Source of the DNA: Burkholderia plantarii
GTDB lineage: Bacteria; Pseudomonadota; Gammaproteobacteria; Burkholderiales; Burkholderiaceae
Length of the DNA stretch: 64,000 nt
Reading direction: 5' to 3'
NCBI RefSeq assembly: GCF_001411805.1
Contig: NZ_CP007212.1
Coordinates: 682,001-746,000 of the forward strand
The position numbers and the translations under genes are program-made. The notes below the pieces were generated by a model. The model saw only the letters and a list, made by a program, of their open reading frames with translations. It did no database searches and was not told where the DNA came from. How positions within the stretch are numbered: the stretch's first letter is position 1; each line of letters opens with the position of its first letter. Below, piece after piece: positions 49,120 through 58,112 of the stretch.

Positions 49120-50253
49120 GTGAAACTGATTCTCTGCGTGGATGCGATCGCGCATCCGTTGACCGGCATCGGGCGTTACACCTGGGAACTCGCGCGTCAT
49201 TACCGGGCCATCGCGTCGGATGACGCGCCGCGCCTGCTGCACGGCGAACGATGGATCGACGATCCGGCCACGTTGCTGCAGCCGCAGGCGGCGAACAAGC
49301 CGCCGAAAAGCGCGCTGCAGACGCTGCTGGGCGTGCGCCGCACGCAGCGCATGCAGCACTGGTGGCGGCGTCGCGAACTGCGATCGCATTTCTTTCACGG
49401 TCCGAACTATTTCCTGCCTGAATTCGCCGAGCGCGGCGTCGCGACGGTCCACGACCTGTCGGTGTTCAAGTTTCCGGAAACGCATCCGGCGGAACGGATC
49501 CGGCATTTCGAAACGGCGTTCGGCTCGACGCTCGCGCGCGCCGGCCATCTGATCACCGATTCCGAGGCGACGCGCGCCGAGGTGGCCGGGTTCTTCGGCT
49601 GGCCGCTCGAACGGATCACGGCGATTCCGCTCGGCGTGGCGCCCGAGTATCACCCGCGCGAGGCCGCCGAACTGGCCGCGCCGCTTGCCGAACTCGGGCT
49701 CGCGGCAGGCGGCTACGCGCTGTGCGTCTCGACGCTCGAGCCGCGCAAGCGCGTCGACCGCCTGATCGCGGCTTACGCACGGCTGCCCGAGGCGCTGCGG
49801 CGGCGCTGGCCGCTGGTGCTGGCCGGCAGTCGCGGCTGGCTCAACGAAACGCTGCTCGCGCGGATTTCACAGGCAGAGAACGAAGGCTGGCTACGCTATC
49901 TGGGCTTCGTGCCGGAAGCGTCGCTGCCGATGCTGTACGCTGGCGCGCGCGCGTTCCTGTTTCCTTCGGTCTACGAAGGCTTCGGCCTGCCGGTGCTGGA
50001 GGCGCTCGCGAGCGGCGTGCCGACGCTGACCTCGAACAGCACGTCGCTGCCCGAGGTGGCCGGCGGCGCCGCGCTGCTGGTCAGCCCGGATCACGACGAC
50101 GAACTGCGCGCCGGCATCGAGACGGTGCTGTCGGACGACGCCTGGCGCGCCGCGGCCGTGGCGAAGGGGCTCGAGGTGGCGGCCCGCCGCGACTGGGCGA
50201 GCTGCGCCGGGAACACGCTGGCGCTGTGCCGCCGGCTGGAGGCGGCGCGCTAG
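49120..50253 (+). CDS. GT4-family glycosyltransferase
   Basis: A 377-residue retaining GT-B enzyme. The N-terminal strand KLILCVDAIAHPLTGIGRYTWELAR has the Gly-rich acceptor loop, TVHDLSVFKFPETHP is typical of rhamnosyl/mannosyl transferases, and the donor half has CVSTLEPRKRVDRLI and the EX7E-type YEGFGLPVLEALASGVPTLTS. It resembles the GTs that build D-rhamnan in the common polysaccharide antigen of Pseudomonas, so D-rhamnose transfer is a reasonable inference. Start is GTG at 49120 after GAAGGA (49105-49110). It follows gmd by 106 bp on the same strand. Confidence 0.9.
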   Translation: MKLILCVDAIAHPLTGIGRYTWELARHYRAIASDDAPRLLHGERWIDDPATLLQPQAANKPPKSALQTLLGVRRTQRMQHWWRRRELRSHFFHGPNYFLPEFAERGVATVHDLSVFKFPETHPAERIRHFETAFGSTLARAGHLITDSEATRAEVAGFFGWPLERITAIPLGVAPEYHPREAAELAAPLAELGLAAGGYALCVSTLEPRKRVDRLIAAYARLPEALRRRWPLVLAGSRGWLNETLLARISQAENEGWLRYLGFVPEASLPMLYAGARAFLFPSVYEGFGLPVLEALASGVPTLTSNSTSLPEVAGGAALLVSPDHDDELRAGIETVLSDDAWRAAAVAKGLEVAARRDWASCAGNTLALCRRLEAAR

Positions 50254-50362
50254 ACACGACGACGGCAGGGGGCGGGGCAGGCAGCCGTGCGGGCCACCAT
50301 GCCGATGATGTCCCGAGCGCATTTGATACCCAATTCACATTGGATCTTTTCGATCATTCAGA

Positions 50363-53300
50363 ATGAGTCAGCACACTAATTTTCCCGATTCGCTGCAATC
50401 CGTGATCACCGTCGACATGCTGCTGGCCCTCGATGGCCGGCAGTTCATCGAGCAGGCGTATCAAACGCTGTTGGGGCGGGCACCGGATGCGGGTGGTTTC
50501 CTGCACTATTCGGCGATGCTGACGCGCTCGGCGGGCAAGTTGCGCGTGCTGGCCGACCTGCGTCAGTCGGACGAGGGCCTGCGCTACGCGGCGGCCGTGC
50601 ATGGCCTGGACGAGCGTATCGCGCGCCATCGCCGTCACATGCGTTCGCCGCTGCAGCGCGTGCTGACCCTGTTCGAGTCGCGCCCGGCCGCGCGGGACGC
50701 GTCGGCGCAAAGCCCGGCGCCGGCCAGCGTCACGCCTCAGCCGCCGGCCCCGACCCCGGCCCCGCAACCGCAGGCGCCAGTCGTGCCGCCGGCGGTGGTC
50801 GCTTCCGGCAAGGTCGGCACGGCGCGCGTATCGAGGGGCGGCACGCCCACCTTCTGGTTCGACCTGACCACCTCGATGGAGTGGACGGGCGGCGTGGTCG
50901 GCATCGTGCGCGCCGAGCTGGAGATCGCCTACGGCCTGAAGAAGATCGATCCCGCGGTGCGTTTCTCGATGCAGAAGGGCAACGGCTTCGTCGAGATTCC
51001 CGAGGCGCAGCTCGCATGGCTGTTCGACGCGGACAACGTCGTCGATGCCTACATGCATTTCTTCGACCGCTATCGCGCCGCCGGCGCCACCGAGGCGTCG
51101 AAGGCGCGCAACATCGTGATCGACCTGCCGGAACCGTCGAGCCTGCATCATCCGTATGGCGCCGGCGACGTGGTGGTGAGCGTCGGCTGGATGGACAGCC
51201 AGAAGGAAGCCTATTTCGAGCGGGTCAAGGCGGCGTTCCCCGAGTTCTTCGTCGTCTATCTCGTCTACGACATCATCCTGCTGCGCCCCGAAACGCGCCA
51301 CCTCTACTCGGAGATCGGCCAGAACAAGTTCGAAGGCTATCTGAAGTGGATTTCCGAGAACGTCGACTTCATGCTGTTCGGCGGCGAGACGGCCAAGCGC
51401 GACACGCGCGAGCTGCAGGCCCGCATGAAATGGCCGTCGCCGCCGGGGCAGGCCGTCAAGTTCGGCTCGGACATCGTCAAGCTCGCCGATTCGGGCAATG
51501 ACGAGGCGGTCCTGCGCGAGATCGGCATCACCGGCCCGTTCATCATCACGGTCGGTTCGATCGAGCCGCGCAAGAACCACGACACGCTCTACCGCGCCTA
51601 CCTGATCGCGCAGACCGAGCAGCTCGAGGGCATGCCGCAGCTCGTGATCTGCGGGCGCGTGCTCGGCCAGGTCGGCGATCTGGTCGATTCGCTCGACCGC
51701 GATCCGCGTCTGGTCGGCAAGGTGATCCGCCTGTCGCCGACCGACAAGCAGCTCGCGGTGCTCTACAAGCACTGCCGCTTCACGGTGCTGCCCACGCTCT
51801 ACGAGGGCTGGAGCCTGACGCTGCCGGAGAGCCTGAGCCAGCACAAGTTCTGCCTCTCGGCGGACACCCCGCCGCTGCGCGAGATCGGCCGCGACCTGGT
51901 GGACTACGTCGCGCCGTGGGACGCGCGCAGCTGGGCCGAGAAGATCCATCACTACGCCAACGACGACGCGGCGTTGCGCGCCTACCAGCAGCGCATCGTG
52001 CTCGACTGGACCATCACGACCTGGCGCGACACGGCACGCGCGATCCATGAAAACGTGAACCGCTTCGTGGTCGAGCAGAAGGTGCCGGCGCGCAAGCTGC
52101 CCGAGATCTGGATGGACCTGTCGCTGACCTACCTGCACTGGCAGGGCGGCGTGAACGGCATCATCCGCGCCGAGCTGACGCTCGCGCGCCACCTGCACGA
52201 ACTCGCGCCGAAGACGCACTACTTCGCGCAGGACGGCGGCCACATGTTCGAGATCCCGCACGACATGCTGCTCTGGCTTTTCAACGACGACGACCTGAGC
52301 ACGGCCTACCAGCACTTCAACGATTTCTGGAACCATCACGAGCGCCAGGGCAGCGGCTTCCGCAGCCCGTTCCGTGCGACGGGCGGCGTTCATGCCGACC
52401 ATCCGGCCTTGCTCGAGGCGTTCCCGGAGAACTCGATCGTGTTCTTCGCCGGCATCGAGTGGGAACAGAAACTGATGAGCGCGGCGGCCAGGGCGAGCCG
52501 CGAGCACGAGGCGGTGATCGCGAGCCAGCTCGTGTACGACCTCACGCCGCTGCTGGTGCCGCATCTGCACCAGCCGGAAACCTGCGAAGGCTACGAGCGC
52601 TTCTTCGAATTCGCCTCGCAGCAGTTCGACCAGATCGTGTACGGTGGCCGGACCGCGTTGCGGGACGGCGAGCGGATTCAGCGGGCGCATGGCTGGAATA
52701 CGCCGCGCAGCGATTTCGTCGAATTCGGGTCGGATATCAACGTCGTCAAGGAATCCGAGCCCGAGCACGATCAAACCGTGCTGGAGCGGCTCGGCGTGGG
52801 GCGCGATTTCGTCATGACGGTGGGAACCATCCAGCCGCGCAAGAATCACGATACCTTGTACAAGGCCTACGTGACGTTGTTCGAGCGCGGTGTGACGGAG
52901 CTGCCGAAGCTGGTGTTCGTCGGCAAGGAGGGCTGGAAATCCACCGATTTCCTGACCATCCTGCGCGCGGACGCCCGCATGAAGGACCGGATCGTGATGG
53001 TGAGCCCGACCGACGAGGAACTCGACGTGCTGTACCGCCACTGCCGCTTCACGCTGCTGCCGTCGTTCTACGAGGGCTGGAGCCTGACGCTGCCGGAGAG
53101 CCTCAGCTACGGCAAGTTCTGCCTGACGGCGGACACCGATCCGCTGCGCGAGACCGGGCGCGATCTGGTGGAGTACGTCGATCCGCACGACACGTTCGCG
53201 TGGGCCGAGCGCATTGGCCACTACCTGAGCCACCCGCGCGAGGTCGAGCGCTACGAGCAGCGGATTCGCGCCGAATGGAAGCCGCGCAGCTGGAAGGATG

Positions 53301-53446
53301 CCACGAAGATGCTGCTCGACGCGCTGTATGCCGCGCATGCCGAAAAGCTGCGCGCGAGCCTCGCGGCGAAGGCGGCGAAGCCGGTGACGGACGCGGCCGG
53401 CAAGGGCAAGGCCACGGGCCAGGGCACCGGCGCGGCGGCAAACTAA
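50363..53446 (+). CDS. Tandem GT4 glycosyltransferase with N-terminal DUF4214-like domain (1027 aa)
   Basis: Three parts are visible. Residues about 12-75 (LALDGRQFIEQAYQTLLGRAPDAGGF) match the DUF4214 type, often found on extracellular-polysaccharide proteins. A Pro-rich linker follows (about 112-140). Then come two homologous GT-B modules, about 160-565 and 570-1000. Matching landmarks are FWFDLTTSMEWTGGVVGIVRAELEI against IWMDLSLTYLHWQGGVNGIIRAELTL, ITVGSIEPRKNHDTLYRAY against MTVGTIQPRKNHDTLYKAY, and YEGWSLTLPESLS in both. So it arose by duplication and likely adds two residues or alternates two linkages. The C-terminal 25 residues are low-complexity. No membrane segment. It is 17 bp before rmd. 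Confidence 0.9.
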   Translation: MSQHTNFPDSLQSVITVDMLLALDGRQFIEQAYQTLLGRAPDAGGFLHYSAMLTRSAGKLRVLADLRQSDEGLRYAAAVHGLDERIARHRRHMRSPLQRVLTLFESRPAARDASAQSPAPASVTPQPPAPTPAPQPQAPVVPPAVVASGKVGTARVSRGGTPTFWFDLTTSMEWTGGVVGIVRAELEIAYGLKKIDPAVRFSMQKGNGFVEIPEAQLAWLFDADNVVDAYMHFFDRYRAAGATEASKARNIVIDLPEPSSLHHPYGAGDVVVSVGWMDSQKEAYFERVKAAFPEFFVVYLVYDIILLRPETRHLYSEIGQNKFEGYLKWISENVDFMLFGGETAKRDTRELQARMKWPSPPGQAVKFGSDIVKLADSGNDEAVLREIGITGPFIITVGSIEPRKNHDTLYRAYLIAQTEQLEGMPQLVICGRVLGQVGDLVDSLDRDPRLVGKVIRLSPTDKQLAVLYKHCRFTVLPTLYEGWSLTLPESLSQHKFCLSADTPPLREIGRDLVDYVAPWDARSWAEKIHHYANDDAALRAYQQRIVLDWTITTWRDTARAIHENVNRFVVEQKVPARKLPEIWMDLSLTYLHWQGGVNGIIRAELTLARHLHELAPKTHYFAQDGGHMFEIPHDMLLWLFNDDDLSTAYQHFNDFWNHHERQGSGFRSPFRATGGVHADHPALLEAFPENSIVFFAGIEWEQKLMSAAARASREHEAVIASQLVYDLTPLLVPHLHQPETCEGYERFFEFASQQFDQIVYGGRTALRDGERIQRAHGWNTPRSDFVEFGSDINVVKESEPEHDQTVLERLGVGRDFVMTVGTIQPRKNHDTLYKAYVTLFERGVTELPKLVFVGKEGWKSTDFLTILRADARMKDRIVMVSPTDEELDVLYRHCRFTLLPSFYEGWSLTLPESLSYGKFCLTADTDPLRETGRDLVEYVDPHDTFAWAERIGHYLSHPREVERYEQRIRAEWKPRSWKDATKMLLDALYAAHAEKLRASLAAKAAKPVTDAAGKGKATGQGTGAAAN

Positions 53447-53463
53447 CCTCGACGGAAAATGAC

Positions 53464-54378
53464 ATGGCTTCGATCCTGATTACCGGTATTTCGGGCTTTA
53501 TCGGTCGCTACCTGGCCCGCCACCTGCAGGCGCAGGGGCACGACGTGATCGGCACGACGATGCAGGGGATGGACTCGCAGATCGTCTGCGACCTGCGTGA
53601 ACGCGAGCAGATCGACGCCGTGCTGAAGGACGTCGATCCGGATGTCGTGATCCATCTGGCGGCGCTCTCGTCGGTGACCGAGGGCAAGACCCTGCAGTAC
53701 TACGAAACCAACCTGATCGGCACGGAGAACCTGCTGCTCGGGCTCGACGCGATCGGGCGGCGCCGGCGCCTGATCTTCGTCAGTACCGCGGGCGTCTACG
53801 GCAACCAGCCCACCGGCATGCTGTCCGAGGATCTCGCGCCGTTGCCGGTCAGCCACTACGGCATCAGCAAGTACGCCTGCGAGCGGCTGGTGCGGAACTT
53901 CGGCGAGCGCCACGACATCACCATCACGCGGCCGTTCAACGTGATCGGGGTCGGGCAGAACGGCAATTTCGTGGTGCCGAAGCTGGTGCGCCACTTCGCC
54001 GAGCGTGCCGCCTCGATCCGGCTCGGCCGGCTCGATCCGGTGCGCGACTACATCGACGTGCAGTCGACCTGCGATATCTTCGCGCGCCTGATCGACGAGC
54101 CGAAGTCGTTCGGCGAGACCATCAACATCTGCTCGGGGCGCGGCACCTCGGTGCGCGAGCTGCTCGACATCCTGATCCGCGTGAGCGGCCACGAGATCGA
54201 AGTGATTTCGGCGCCCGAGTTCATCCGCGCCAACGAGGTGTTCAGCCTGCTCGGCGACACGACCCGGCTCGATGCGCTGCTGCCGCGGCGCCAGGCGCTG
54301 CTGCCAGTGGAGGAGGTGATCCGCGGCATGCTGAAGGACGGCGAGGAGCGCGTGGCGGCGCGCGCGGCCGGCGCGTAA
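53464..54378 (+). CDS. rmd: GDP-6-deoxy-D-mannose (GDP-4-keto-6-deoxymannose) reductase
   Basis: A 304-residue extended SDR that would reduce the Gmd product to GDP-D-rhamnose. The NADP loop ITGISGFIGRYLARHL is at the N-terminus; the catalytic Tyr-Lys pair is in HYGISKYACERLV; ITRPFNVIGVGQNGNFVVPKLV is the substrate region. Length equals that of Pseudomonas Rmd. The ATG at 53464 is used; the frame is open far upstream only because it lies antisense-free within the long GT gene. Since gmd is upstream in the same set, D-rhamnose is the most likely product; a 6-deoxy-talose reductase cannot be excluded. It ends convergent with the next GT gene. Confidence 0.88.
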   Translation: MASILITGISGFIGRYLARHLQAQGHDVIGTTMQGMDSQIVCDLREREQIDAVLKDVDPDVVIHLAALSSVTEGKTLQYYETNLIGTENLLLGLDAIGRRRRLIFVSTAGVYGNQPTGMLSEDLAPLPVSHYGISKYACERLVRNFGERHDITITRPFNVIGVGQNGNFVVPKLVRHFAERAASIRLGRLDPVRDYIDVQSTCDIFARLIDEPKSFGETINICSGRGTSVRELLDILIRVSGHEIEVISAPEFIRANEVFSLLGDTTRLDALLPRRQALLPVEEVIRGMLKDGEERVAARAAGA

Positions 54379-54469
54379 GCCGGGCGCGGGCCGCCGCGAT
54401 CGTTCGATCGTTCGGTAGGGCGCCGGTCGCGGTTCGCGCCGGCGCCGACCGGCCGTGCCAGGCGGGGCT

Positions 54470-55804
54470 TCAGTCGCGCGATTCGTCCGCCACCGGCGCG
54501 GCGGCGCGCTGCAGGAGCGCCGTGAAGCGCGCGGTCGAGTCGTCCCAGGTGGAGAGCGGCAGGCCGCGGCTGTCGGGCGCCGTGCCGGCGCGCAGTTCGG
54601 CGGCCCAGCGTTCGATCGCGTCGGCCAGCTGCGCCGCGCCACCATTCGCGAAGTAGCGCGCGTGCCTGCCCGCCACCTCGCGAAACACCGGGATGTCGCG
54701 CGCCAGGATCGGCAGGCCGTGCAAGGCGGCCTCCACCAGCGGCAGGCCGAATCCTTCGGCCTGCGAAGCCATGATCAGGCCGTCGGCCGAATCGTAGCGG
54801 CGTGACAGCGCCGCGTCGTCGATCGCGGGCAGCCAGGTCAGCCGCCGGCCCGCTTCCGGATGGTTGCGCAGCCGCTCGGCCAGCGCGTCGATGCGCCAGC
54901 CCGGCCGCCCGGCGATGGTCAGCGCGATCGGCGCGCCGCGCCGCCAGAGCAGGTCCATCGCGTCGAGCACCGCCGCGTGCCCCTTGCGCGGCTCGACGGT
55001 ACCCACCATCAGCAACGTCAGCATCCCCGTGGCGTCCGGCGCCTTCGGCGTGCGCGGCGCGGGCGTCGTGAAATCGGAACCGAGCCGGAAATCCCCGATC
55101 AGCGGCAGCGCGCCGACGAGCCCGAAGCGCCGGCTCAGCCAGTCGCGCGTCTCGCCCGCCACGGTGGCCGAGATGCAGAACAGCGCGTCGGCGTGCAGCC
55201 CGAGGAACGACAGCCAGCGCCGGAAGTCGCGCGAGGCGCGGCGCGTGAACCAGTGCGGGTGGACGGCCGGCAGCAGGTCGTAGACGACGAACGTGACGCG
55301 CGCGCCGGCCGCCTTCATGGCGAGCAGGTCGTCCATGCGGCGCGGCACGATCCGGCTCGCGAGATCGAGGCCGACGAACACGTCGCCGGCGTGGACCACG
55401 AGCGGGCCGTCGGGGTGTGCTTGCCGATCGCGCGGCGCTGGCGCGGCGTCGCCGCAGAGCGTCCTCGCGTAGTCGTCGGCGTAGCGGTACGGCAGCTTGC
55501 GCGTGGCGCGCACGAGGCGCACCGCGTAGCCGGGCGGCGGACGGCGCAGCAGGCCCTCGGCGAGCCGGCGCACCACGCGCTGGATACCGGTGCCGGCGTC
55601 ATGCGCGGCGATGATGGAGACGTCGATCAACAGCTGCCGCGTCGGGGTCGCCGCGTCGACCGTGCCGACAGGCGATGCGGCCGACGCGAGCGCGCGCAGA
55701 CGCTCGCGCGCCGAGCGCAGCAGCAGACCGGGCAGGCGGGTCGCGAGGCGGCAGTGAATCCGGAGCGACAGCGCAACGGGCCTAGGCGGCAAATCCGGCG
55801 GCAT
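54470..55804 (-). CDS. GT4-family glycosyltransferase
   Basis: A 444-residue GT-B enzyme. Residues 1-60 are an Arg/Leu-rich extension that could associate with the membrane surface. The core starts with LLIDVSIIAAHDAGTGIQRVVRRLA, includes VTFVVYDLLPAVHPHWFTRRA, and the donor half has MVGTVEPRKGHAAVLDAMDLL and SQAEGFGLPLVEAALHGLPILARD. It starts at an ATG 15 bp after wzt on the same strand, in the set kpsE-like, wzt, GT. This is the fifth GT4 module of the locus. In the B. pseudomallei arrangement a Wzm permease would be expected at this position. Confidence 0.88.
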   Translation of the reverse strand: MPPDLPPRPVALSLRIHCRLATRLPGLLLRSARERLRALASAASPVGTVDAATPTRQLLIDVSIIAAHDAGTGIQRVVRRLAEGLLRRPPPGYAVRLVRATRKLPYRYADDYARTLCGDAAPAPRDRQAHPDGPLVVHAGDVFVGLDLASRIVPRRMDDLLAMKAAGARVTFVVYDLLPAVHPHWFTRRASRDFRRWLSFLGLHADALFCISATVAGETRDWLSRRFGLVGALPLIGDFRLGSDFTTPAPRTPKAPDATGMLTLLMVGTVEPRKGHAAVLDAMDLLWRRGAPIALTIAGRPGWRIDALAERLRNHPEAGRRLTWLPAIDDAALSRRYDSADGLIMASQAEGFGLPLVEAALHGLPILARDIPVFREVAGRHARYFANGGAAQLADAIERWAAELRAGTAPDSRGLPLSTWDDSTARFTALLQRAAAPVADESRD

Positions 55805-55819
55805 CGGGGTGGAGCGGGC

Positions 55820-56476
55820 TCATTGAAGCTGGCTGTCCTGGTAGAACGTGTAGGCGTCCTCGATCTGCTCGAACGTGTGCAGCCGGCCTTCCACCAGCAC
55901 GGCGGCGCGATCGCAGTGCTGCCGGATGTAGCTGGCGTCGTGGCTGACGATGATCAGCGAACGGTCCTTGCGCTGCTCGAACAGCTCGTGGTGGCACTTG
56001 GCGTGGAAGCGGGCGTCGCCCACGGCAATGATCTCGTCGATCAGGAAGCAGTCGAACTCGACGGCCATCGAGATCGCGAACGCGAGGCGCGCGCGCATCC
56101 CGGCCGAGTAGCTCTTGACCGGCTCGCGCAGGTAGTAGCCGAGTTCCGAGAACTCCTGCACGAACGGCTCGGCGCGCGCGGCGTCGGCGCCGTAGACGCG
56201 GCAGATGAAGCGCAGGTTGTCCATGCCGGTCAGGCTGCCCTGGAACGCGCCGCCGAACGCGAGCGGCCAGGACACGCTCATGCTGCGCTCGACGTGGCCC
56301 GAGGTCGGCAGTTCGGCGCCGCTGATCAGGCGGATCAGCGTGGACTTGCCGGCGCCGTTGCGGCCGAGGATGCCGAGCTTCTCGCCCATCCCGACCTTCA
56401 GGTTGATGCGGTCGAGCACGGTGCGCCGGCCCTGGCGCGTGTGATAGGCCTTGCAGACGTCAAAAAGCTCGATCAT
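55820..56476 (-). CDS. wzt: Capsule ABC transporter ATP-binding protein (KpsT/Wzt type)
   Basis: The 218-residue ATPase of a polysaccharide exporter. Walker A is GRNGAGKST at 38-46, the signature is [15 protein letters not shown] at about 120-134, and Walker B with the following His-loop region is [15 protein letters not shown] and VSHDASYI. It lacks the C-terminal carbohydrate-binding extension of O-antigen Wzt proteins, so it is the KpsT-type used for capsules. It lies 73 bp after the KpsE-like gene. Its permease partner is not found in this window. Confidence 0.94.
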   Translation of the reverse strand: MIELFDVCKAYHTRQGRRTVLDRINLKVGMGEKLGILGRNGAGKSTLIRLISGAELPTSGHVERSMSVSWPLAFGGAFQGSLTGMDNLRFICRVYGADAARAEPFVQEFSELGYYLREPVKSYSAGMRARLAFAISMAVEFDCFLIDEIIAVGDARFHAKCHHELFEQRKDRSLIIVSHDASYIRQHCDRAAVLVEGRLHTFEQIEDAYTFYQDSQLQ

Positions 56477-56549
56477 CGCGGCTCCTTGCCCGGGCTGTCG
56501 ACGCGGCCGGACGAACCGGCCGCGACATGCATGACGAAGCGCCGGCGCA

Positions 56550-57698
56550 TCAGTCGTGGTGTTCGCGGATACCGGCCAGCAGCAGGCTCAGCACGCCCCA
56601 GACGATCATGCCGAGCGCGAACACCTCGAACGTGAGCTTGAGCCGCTTGGGCTCGGTGGCCACGTCGGGCGTGTTCGGCTGCACCAGCCGCTCGAGGTAG
56701 AGCTGCTTGCGCTGCGCGTCGTCCTGGGCATTCTCGAGGGCCGTCATGGCCGCGCCGAGCTGCTTGTCGGCGAACTGCGATTCGAGCTGGATGCGCGCGT
56801 AGGTGGCGGCCTTGTCCGACAGCGAGCCCCGGCCGCCCGTGACGGTGCTGGTGGCGTCCTTGATCTGCTTCTCGAGCGAGGCGATGTTGGTCTGCAGCAC
56901 CGGGATCTGCGGATTCTTCGGGGAAATGGTCTGCAGCTGCAGCAGCTCGGTGCGGGCCGCGAGCAGCTGGTTCTGCAGCGTCGTGACCTGTTGCAGCTGC
57001 AGCGAGGACTGCTTGTCCGGATCGAACACGGTGTTCGAGTTCCGGTAGGCCGCCATCGCCGCCGCGGCATCCTTGGCGCGCGCCGCCGCCTGGTCGACGC
57101 GGGCCTGCGCGAAGCGCACCGTGTCGGCCGCGGCGCGGTCATTCATGCGGTTGATCAGACGTTCGCTGATGTCGAGCAGCGTCGAGTTGATGCGCTCGGC
57201 GTCGGCGGCCGAGTAGGCGCGCACCTGCAGCGTCGCGATGCCGGAGGTCGAATCCAGATCGACGTTGACGATACGGTGCGCGTAGTATTTCCAGAGCGAT
57301 TCGAAGCTGTCGTCGAACGCGCGGTTGAAGTGGCTGAGCCAGTCGCCGTGCTCGGAATACGCCTTGAGGATGTAGTCGTTGCGGTCGAGTTCGCGCAGCG
57401 CGTCGCGCGACTGGATGTAGTCGATCACCGGGTAGGTGTCGTCCTGCGAGTGGCCGAGCGACGAGCCCTGCAGCAGTGCGCCCATCACGCTCGGCTGCGA
57501 CTGGTGGGAGGCCGAGCGAACCACGAAGCGCGACTCGGACACGTAGATGTCGGAGGCGAACACGCCGAAGTAGATGACCGCGAGCGCGGTCGGCAGCGCC
57601 ACCGTGACCGCGAACAGGCGGTTGACCTTCTTGAGCCGGTCGACGATGCCACGAGGTTTCGGGTTCGACGACGTCACGTTATCTGGTGTGTGTCCCAA
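56550..57698 (-). CDS. wcbD: Capsule export inner-membrane protein (KpsE-like, WcbD type)
   Basis: A polysaccharide co-polymerase/periplasmic adaptor joining the ABC transporter and the outer-membrane exporter. Two membrane segments are visible: about 29-48 ([20 protein letters not shown]) and near the C-terminus ([20 protein letters not shown]). Between them lies a long coiled-coil-like region ([32 protein letters not shown]). The start is taken as TTG at 57698, behind GGATGGAAG; this gives 382 residues, equal to E. coli KpsE. An internal GTG at 57677 is the alternative. The frame runs further upstream without plausible protein. Divergent from the KpsS-like gene. Confidence 0.88.
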   Translation of the reverse strand: MGHTPDNVTSSNPKPRGIVDRLKKVNRLFAVTVALPTALAVIYFGVFASDIYVSESRFVVRSASHQSQPSVMGALLQGSSLGHSQDDTYPVIDYIQSRDALRELDRNDYILKAYSEHGDWLSHFNRAFDDSFESLWKYYAHRIVNVDLDSTSGIATLQVRAYSAADAERINSTLLDISERLINRMNDRAAADTVRFAQARVDQAAARAKDAAAAMAAYRNSNTVFDPDKQSSLQLQQVTTLQNQLLAARTELLQLQTISPKNPQIPVLQTNIASLEKQIKDATSTVTGGRGSLSDKAATYARIQLESQFADKQLGAAMTALENAQDDAQRKQLYLERLVQPNTPDVATEPKRLKLTFEVFALGMIVWGVLSLLLAGIREHHD

Positions 57699-58112
57699 CT
57701 TCTTCCATCCAAAACAGTTAGGTGGTGATCCGCGCGCCGGGCCACGATGGTGCAGCGGCGTTGTGACGGGCGGATGAGAGCTCGGCTCGGGTTCGCCGCC
57801 ATGCCCTGGGCGGCGCCCCGGCAGCAGGGACGCATGGCGGGCTCGCCGGTGGCGGGCAAGGCCCGCGGGCGCCGGCGAACGCACGAATTCCCTCGCTTCA
57901 AGGGAGCAACGATTATATCGACTCGACATGATTGTGACCACATGCCGCGCCCGCTCGCGATACAATCACGTTTTGCGGTTCGCGCGGGGGTGGTCCGTGG
58001 CGTTCGCACCGACGCTTCGTCGGCTCCAGGGTCAATCATCAAGGCGGTCTGGGCGGTGCCGGTTCCCCACGGCGTCGCACCATCCGCCGCAGGAACGGTT
58101 TTCGGCGTCCAG
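57699..58112. other. 414-bp divergent intergenic region kpsE-like/kpsS-like
   Basis: It should carry promoters for both halves of the locus. A minus-strand -10 (TATAAT, 57917-57912) is clear, and a TACAAT at 57961-57966 may serve the plus strand. No ops/JUMPstart element (GGCGGTAG core) was found. Confidence 0.5.
57912..57940 (-). promoter_or_regulatory. Candidate promoter for the kpsE-wzt-GT set
   Basis: Minus strand: TGGTCA (57940-57935), 17-bp spacer, TATAAT (57917-57912). The -10 is consensus, the -35 is weak. It would give a leader of about 200 bases. Confidence 0.5.

Noticed and set aside
50354..53338. A 994-codon minus-strand frame opposite the tandem glycosyltransferase
   Set aside because: Antisense shadow with no domain; the plus-strand gene has duplicated GT motifs.
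57699..58112. ops/JUMPstart element expected before a long capsule operon
   Set aside because: The GGCGGTAG core is absent here and in the 46551-46604 and 47790-47978 gaps.
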